Assembly (NCBI GenBank): GCA_027596945.1
Contig: JADGJH010000038.1
Coordinates: 1 to 23,696 of the forward strand
Length of the DNA stretch: 23,696 nucleotides
Direction of reading: 5' to 3'
Source of the DNA: Physocladia obscura
Taxonomy: Eukaryota > Chytridiomycota > Chytridiomycetes > Chytridiales > Chytriomycetaceae
Positions 20,106 to 23,696 of the stretch are shown here, one piece after another (position 1 is the stretch's first letter; the number at the start of each line of letters is the position of its first letter). The translations under genes were made by a program, and so were the position numbers. A model generated the notes under the pieces. The model was not told where the DNA came from. It was given only the letters and a program-made list of their open reading frames with translations, and did no database searches.

Positions 20106-20489
20106 TTTCAAATTGATTTCGTTGAAAACTTCTGTTGCTTTTTGAAAAAGATGTTCATGATTAACATATAAATGTTTAAATGTTTACCCAATCCCCCCCC
20201 ATCTCTAGCTCATGTTGTTCAATATTCTGAGTCACTTTTTGCCACTTCTTTTTCCCAACTTCACCCAACATCCTGTCAACTGCCTTCATACTCTCTAATA
20301 TTTCACTTTTTGACCTCTGTTTTACTGTTATATTTTGCAGACGTGCATCCTTTTGGCATATCATAATTTTTCAATTTCAGTATAAGTCTGTAATGGAGTG
20401 AACTAGTTTTCTTTTTTTAAATGTGCTATTTGAGAATAGTAATTTTAGTATTTGCTTTCCATTTGAAGAAAGCTCTTTTGGTGTGCCAT
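20106..20489. other. 5' flank of the NLR-like gene; one orphan open frame
   Basis: A minus-strand frame (20364-20176, 62 codons, charged: SKSEILESMKAVDRML, GKKKWQKVTQ) ends just before the NLR-like gene. A GTAAAC donor sits at its end, but joining it to the available acceptor breaks the downstream frame, so it is not called as an upstream exon. It could be an unrelated exon or a retroelement relic. A degenerate continuation of the LTR-like copy may reach into 20400-20489. Confidence 0.35.
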
Positions 20490-20636
20490 AGGTGTCAAAT
20501 ACTATTTGAAATAGATGTATTTGAAATATGTTTCGGATTCAGAGGTATCTCAAGGAACAAATAAAAAAACTCACCCAGCTCACAAATTTGAAGTCTACTA
20601 TCAAGCTTCTGATAAACCTACTGGAATATCAAAATT
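20490..20636 (-). mobile_element. Partial LTR-like copy, inverted relative to 21137
   Basis: The reverse complement of this stretch matches 21137-21350 over nearly its whole length, e.g. TGATATTCCAGTA, AAGCTTGATAGTAGACTT, TATTTGTT and the CAAATAGTATTTGA segment. The copy at 21137 carries two extra insertions (about 10 and 50 nt). The two copies therefore face each other and form an imperfect inverted repeat around a LINE fragment of about 500 bp. The far end and any target duplication were not found. Confidence 0.55.
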
Positions 20637-21131
20637 TTGTTTATGGCATTTGCTAATAGCTCATCTATTTTTTCAATATGTATTTCATCCATTGGTGTAC
20701 TTGTTGGTCCACCCTGCCATTTGGCAACTCCAACAATTTTCTTTGCTGTACTAATAATCCAGTCTGAAACTACTGAGTTTGATTCATTCACTATTTCAAG
20801 CCGCTGTTGCTATGTCATCACTATGTTGTTTTCATTTGCTCCAATAACTTGTAAATTTAGCTGTTCTAATTGTCTTGCATCATTATTAGCCCTATGCTGG
20901 ATTTCTAACTTACAACTACTAGTTTTGGGTTTTGTTAATGTTAATTGCTCAAAAGCTGGCTTATGAAAACAGTTCATGATTGTCAATGCAAAGGTAACCA
21001 GCTGGTGGTCTGAGTCTACCATTACGCAGTCTTTATGAATCTGTAAATTTGAAATTCTTTGAACAGCAGGATCATTCAAAAAGACTAAATCAGGGATTTC
21101 CTTGCCTGTACATGCAATGGTGGTCCATTTA

Positions 21132-21136
21132 CCACT
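21132..21136. repeat. Target-site duplication CCACT, left copy
   Basis: The sequence is identical to 22178-22182 and directly abuts the TG end of the 1041-bp insertion. Removing the insertion plus one copy rejoins the LINE endonuclease text with only a one-base frame difference. Confidence 0.7.
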
Positions 21137-22177
21137 TGTTGATATTCCAGTAAGTTTATCAAAAGCTTGATAGTAGACTTTGAGTTTGAGAGTTGAGAGA
21201 GTTTTTTATTTGTTAAGATTCTACACAAAAAAAAGGAAATCCAGAGCCCTCTTTATAGTTTTTTTTTGTACTTGAGGTGCCCCTGAATTTGAAAGAATTT
21301 GAAATATTATTTTAAATACATACATTTCAAATAGTATTTGAAATAGTATTTCAAATTGATCAGTTTAAAGGTACCTTTGAGTTTTTCTCTTCAATGAAAA
21401 TATGTTTGAGAAAAATCAAACAAATGTGGTTTTTCTGTTGTTGCTTATAACTCAAAATGATTGATGTTATAGTGAATGGCAGTTGGTTCCTGCACTTATT
21501 TTTTGTTGACTTTAGACAATCACTATTCTGTAGTTAATAAATAGCTTAATATCTTTATTAATAGACTAAAGTTGACTGTGCCAACAGTGAATACATGTGC
21601 TGTGGCCATCAGCATATGCAAATCTGTTAGTACAAGAGACTGTGGATGCCTCCATAGTATCTTGCAACTGTCTTTTGTCTTTTCTACATTTTCTAAATGT
21701 TTCTATTGATTTCTAATACAATTATTTATGAAAATGCTTATGTTCAAAACCCTTGTATACTGCAGAGCATCTCTCACTTTCTTTTCTAGTTTACTATGCA
21801 AGCTAAGGAGAGTGTGTGTTTCCAGGCATTTGAACATTATAGTAAGTGGAGTGGGTCTCTTACTATTGACTAGTGAACATACCAGTTTCTTTTCAATGGT
21901 TCTCTGTTGATTCTGTTGGCACCTCTGCAGTAGTGTATCACAGTAAGAGCAACAGATCAGTTGAAACAGCATCAGTTTAATCCTTTCATGAAATTGTTTG
22001 CTTTTATCAACTGCCCATAAATAAAGCTATTTTTATATTTTAACTTTATTGAAATAAAATAAGACAAACAATTTATTTCTTTTATTTGAGAAGAAACAAA
22101 TAAACCTTAAATTAATGAAGATTTATACTTGTGTTGTAATACATATCTCTCACCACAGGTTTGCATATACTTCAACA
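21137..22177. mobile_element. 1041-bp TG...CA insertion, probable solo LTR
   Basis: The ends are TGTTGA and TCAACA, a perfect 6-bp inverted terminus of the kind seen in LTRs, flanked by the 5-bp duplication CCACT. It splits the LINE endonuclease between MYM and NPSGKW. The left and right parts of the insertion do not resemble each other, so it is not two short LTRs around an interior. A solo LTR or a short non-autonomous element fits best. AATAAA-like signals occur near its right end (22020-22065). A minus-strand open frame (21972-21703, 89 codons) inside it has no recognised domain. A second partial copy lies at 20490-20636. Confidence 0.65.
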
Positions 22178-22182
22178 CCACT
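22178..22182. repeat. Target-site duplication CCACT, right copy
   Basis: It directly follows the CA end of the insertion and matches 21132-21136. Confidence 0.7.
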
Positions 22183-22660
22183 TGGGTTTCATGTACATCC
22201 AATCTGGGTCATCAAGCCATTCATTGATCAAGTCTGTCTTTGAATGTCTAGTACATTTGCTGAATCACCATATCAAGTTGAATGCGCATTAAAGTCACTG
22301 GCAATTACAATTGGTTGGTTTGGGAAGTGTACTATCAAACCTGTTTTAAAGGCATTAATTTTCAACAAATCAGAATTTACTAGTTTTAGTGCTAGGTAGA
22401 CATTTGCAACAACAAAAAGTACATTACAAAAGCTGTGGAAGAAGATCTCCAATTGCAACACATGCCCAGCATCCCTTCACATCTTCTTCCATAATTTTTG
22501 TGATATATTTTTCAATTGTTTTGATTATCAGTACACCATCTTGTCCATGTTTTAGTCCTGCAACATCTCTTTCGGCCCTTGCATCTGCAACTATTTCCCT
22601 CAGTGGGCAATTTTCTGCTTTTCTCATATTTATCTCCACCATCCCAAGAAAATCCATTTT

Positions 22661-23290
22661 TTTGAAATTAAGAAGATTAGTTATGCTATTAATTTTTCAG
22701 TGAAGCCCTTTGTTTATATTAAAAAAGTCAAAATTAATTGTATCAGTCATTTATATGTGAGCCCAGAGGGTCCAGCTCAATGATTGACATTCTTCCTGTG
22801 ACAGTCATCTGGACCTGCACTAGTTAGGCAGTCTTCTTTGTCCATCATTTTGCTGTCAAATTCTTTCTCAGTTTCAATTGCATTATCCATCATTGAATCA
22901 GGTTGGATTCTGCCAATAAACCTCTGTCACTTCTGCAATTCCTTCTTTTTGTGTTTTTTGTTTGGTTTAGTAGTAAAGAAGTCAATAAAATCTGGTTTTG
23001 GAGTGGTCAGACCTAAGTCCACCATGTCATTGCTTGCATTTACTCTGGCATTATGGTGCTGTTGATTTGGATCCATCATTGTAATTTTTCCATTTGGAGT
23101 AGCTGTTTGAAGCTTTCTTGAGTGAGTTCATTTGGGGAGCTGAAAGGCCAGCCTTTGTTGCAGCTGATTTTGGCTTGCTGAATTTGATACTGGTAGAATT
23201 TGTCTGGATGCAGGGTTGCAAGGTTCTTGATGACTCTTTGAGTGGAGTAACTCTGCACTAATCTATTTCTTAATGTGCATTCAGCTTGTA
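22661..23290 (-). mobile_element. Probable 5' part (ORF1 region) of the LINE remnant
   Basis: The region lies directly upstream of the endonuclease remnant on the same strand. It contains an open stretch (about 23258-23076) with NLATLHPDKFYQYQIQQAK and GWPFSSPNELTQ, then a broken frame. Position and degeneracy suggest a LINE ORF1 or leader. No nucleocapsid zinc knuckle was seen, so the assignment rests on context. Confidence 0.35.
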
Positions 23291-23696
23291 TAACATATAT
23301 TTAATAATAAATCTAGCAGCTTTCTTTACTTTAATAATGATTCCAGCCACCCAAACAATCAAAAATTAGACTCAGTTCCAAAAATTATTGTCTGTGTCTG
23401 TCAATTTATGCCATTAAGAGTGTTTGAAAGGTTTAAATTTAAAGCTTGGTTCAATTGATCAATGATCTACACATTTTCGCAACTACAACTTGATTTAGGC
23501 TTGTAACCTCCAACTTTTTTTTTGTCAAGCCTTAATAAGTCACATGATACTAGATCTTTGTTAGAAAATACGAAAAAATCAATTTGGCAAAAAAAAAAAA
23601 AAAAAAAAAAATCACAAAAATCAAAGGATTGGAAAAACCGGCTTAATTTGATTAAAAACAAACAAAAAAATGGAAAAAATAATTAAATAATACATA
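23291..23696. other. AT-rich right edge, no gene seen
   Basis: The stretch contains a 23-A run at 23589-23611 and further A/T-rich stretches up to the end of the window. A minus-strand frame of 64 codons across the homopolymer is low-complexity and is not called. Confidence 0.45.

Larger units (their letters stand above)
20637..22660 (-). mobile_element. Degenerate LINE (non-LTR) endonuclease ORF remnant
   Basis: Read on the minus strand, fragments in order resemble an APE-type endonuclease: VEINMRKAE near 22630, IVIASDFNAHS near 22276-22305, EWLDDPDWMYM near 22187-22230, then after a nested insertion SGKWTTIACTGKEIPDLVFL near 21070-21135 and VDSDHQLVTF near 20990-21020. The DFNAH and SDH motifs are the catalytic core of such endonucleases. 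A linker-like region (DWIISTAKKIVGVAKWQGG) follows to 20640. Stops and frameshifts break the frame throughout, so it is inactive. The reverse transcriptase that should follow is missing; the sequence ends at the inverted LTR-like copy. No host function is suggested. Confidence 0.75.

Noticed and set aside
20176..20364. Minus frame of 62 codons as an upstream exon of the NLR-like gene
   Set aside because: Joining its GTAAAC donor to the CAACAG acceptor near 20122 leads to a stop codon; exon 1 at 20105 already has its own ATG and correct phase.
21703..21972. Host gene inside the 1041-bp insertion
   Set aside because: The frame lies wholly within a bounded mobile insertion, shows no domain, and has no splice support.
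1..23696. tRNA, rRNA or CRISPR arrays
   Set aside because: No cloverleaf with conserved TTCGA arm, no rRNA-like stretch and no spaced direct repeats were seen by eye; a covariance-model scan was not possible.

Overview
The window is nuclear DNA from a eukaryote, most likely an early-diverging (chytrid-like, zoosporic) fungus. The evidence is indirect. Genes are split by many very short introns (about 47-143 nt, GT-AG plus one apparent GC-AG). Spacers are AT-rich with long A/T runs. The gene set combines a seven-helix receptor fused to an RGS domain, a NACHT-WD40 NLR-like protein, GATA factors and an RFWD3-type ubiquitin ligase. No RNA gene, CRISPR array or prokaryotic feature was seen. Species-level assignment is not possible from sequence reading alone. 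Exon-intron models were built by hand: reading frame and splice phase were checked across every junction, and the totals come out as whole codons.

Layout. 1-952: mostly non-coding; a 23-codon open frame at the left edge may be the end of a truncated gene. 953-2704 (minus): two consecutive putative single-pass membrane proteins. 2809-4860 (plus): a 7TM-RGS receptor of 557 aa in seven exons. 5109-7066 (minus): an RFWD3-like RING/WD40 E3 ligase of 539 aa in six exons, only 26 bp from the divergent start of 7093-7996 (plus), an enoyl-CoA delta isomerase of 282 aa. 7997-9415: long spacer with one doubtful spliced mini-gene. 9416-10444 and 11168-11962 (minus): two GATA zinc-finger factors. 11963-13344: spacer. 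13345-20105 (minus): three tightly packed genes in transcription order: a 1454-aa pseudo-GTPase/NACHT/WD40 protein, a 385-aa FNBP4-like WW protein and a 223-aa protein with one EF-hand-like loop. The gaps between them are only 56 and 33 nt.

The right end (about 20490-23290) is a graveyard of retroelements. A degenerate LINE endonuclease ORF on the minus strand is interrupted by a 1041-bp TG...CA insertion with a perfect 5-bp target duplication. A second, inverted partial copy of that insertion abuts the LINE fragment on its other side. No reverse transcriptase remains.

The most interesting item is the 1454-aa NLR-like protein. Its N-terminus reads as a Ras-like GTPase fold with broken G motifs, placed ahead of an intact NACHT ATPase and a WD40 sensor. 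No functional link between neighbouring genes can be proven, but signalling and regulation dominate (receptor-RGS, NLR, GATA factors, ubiquitin ligase).
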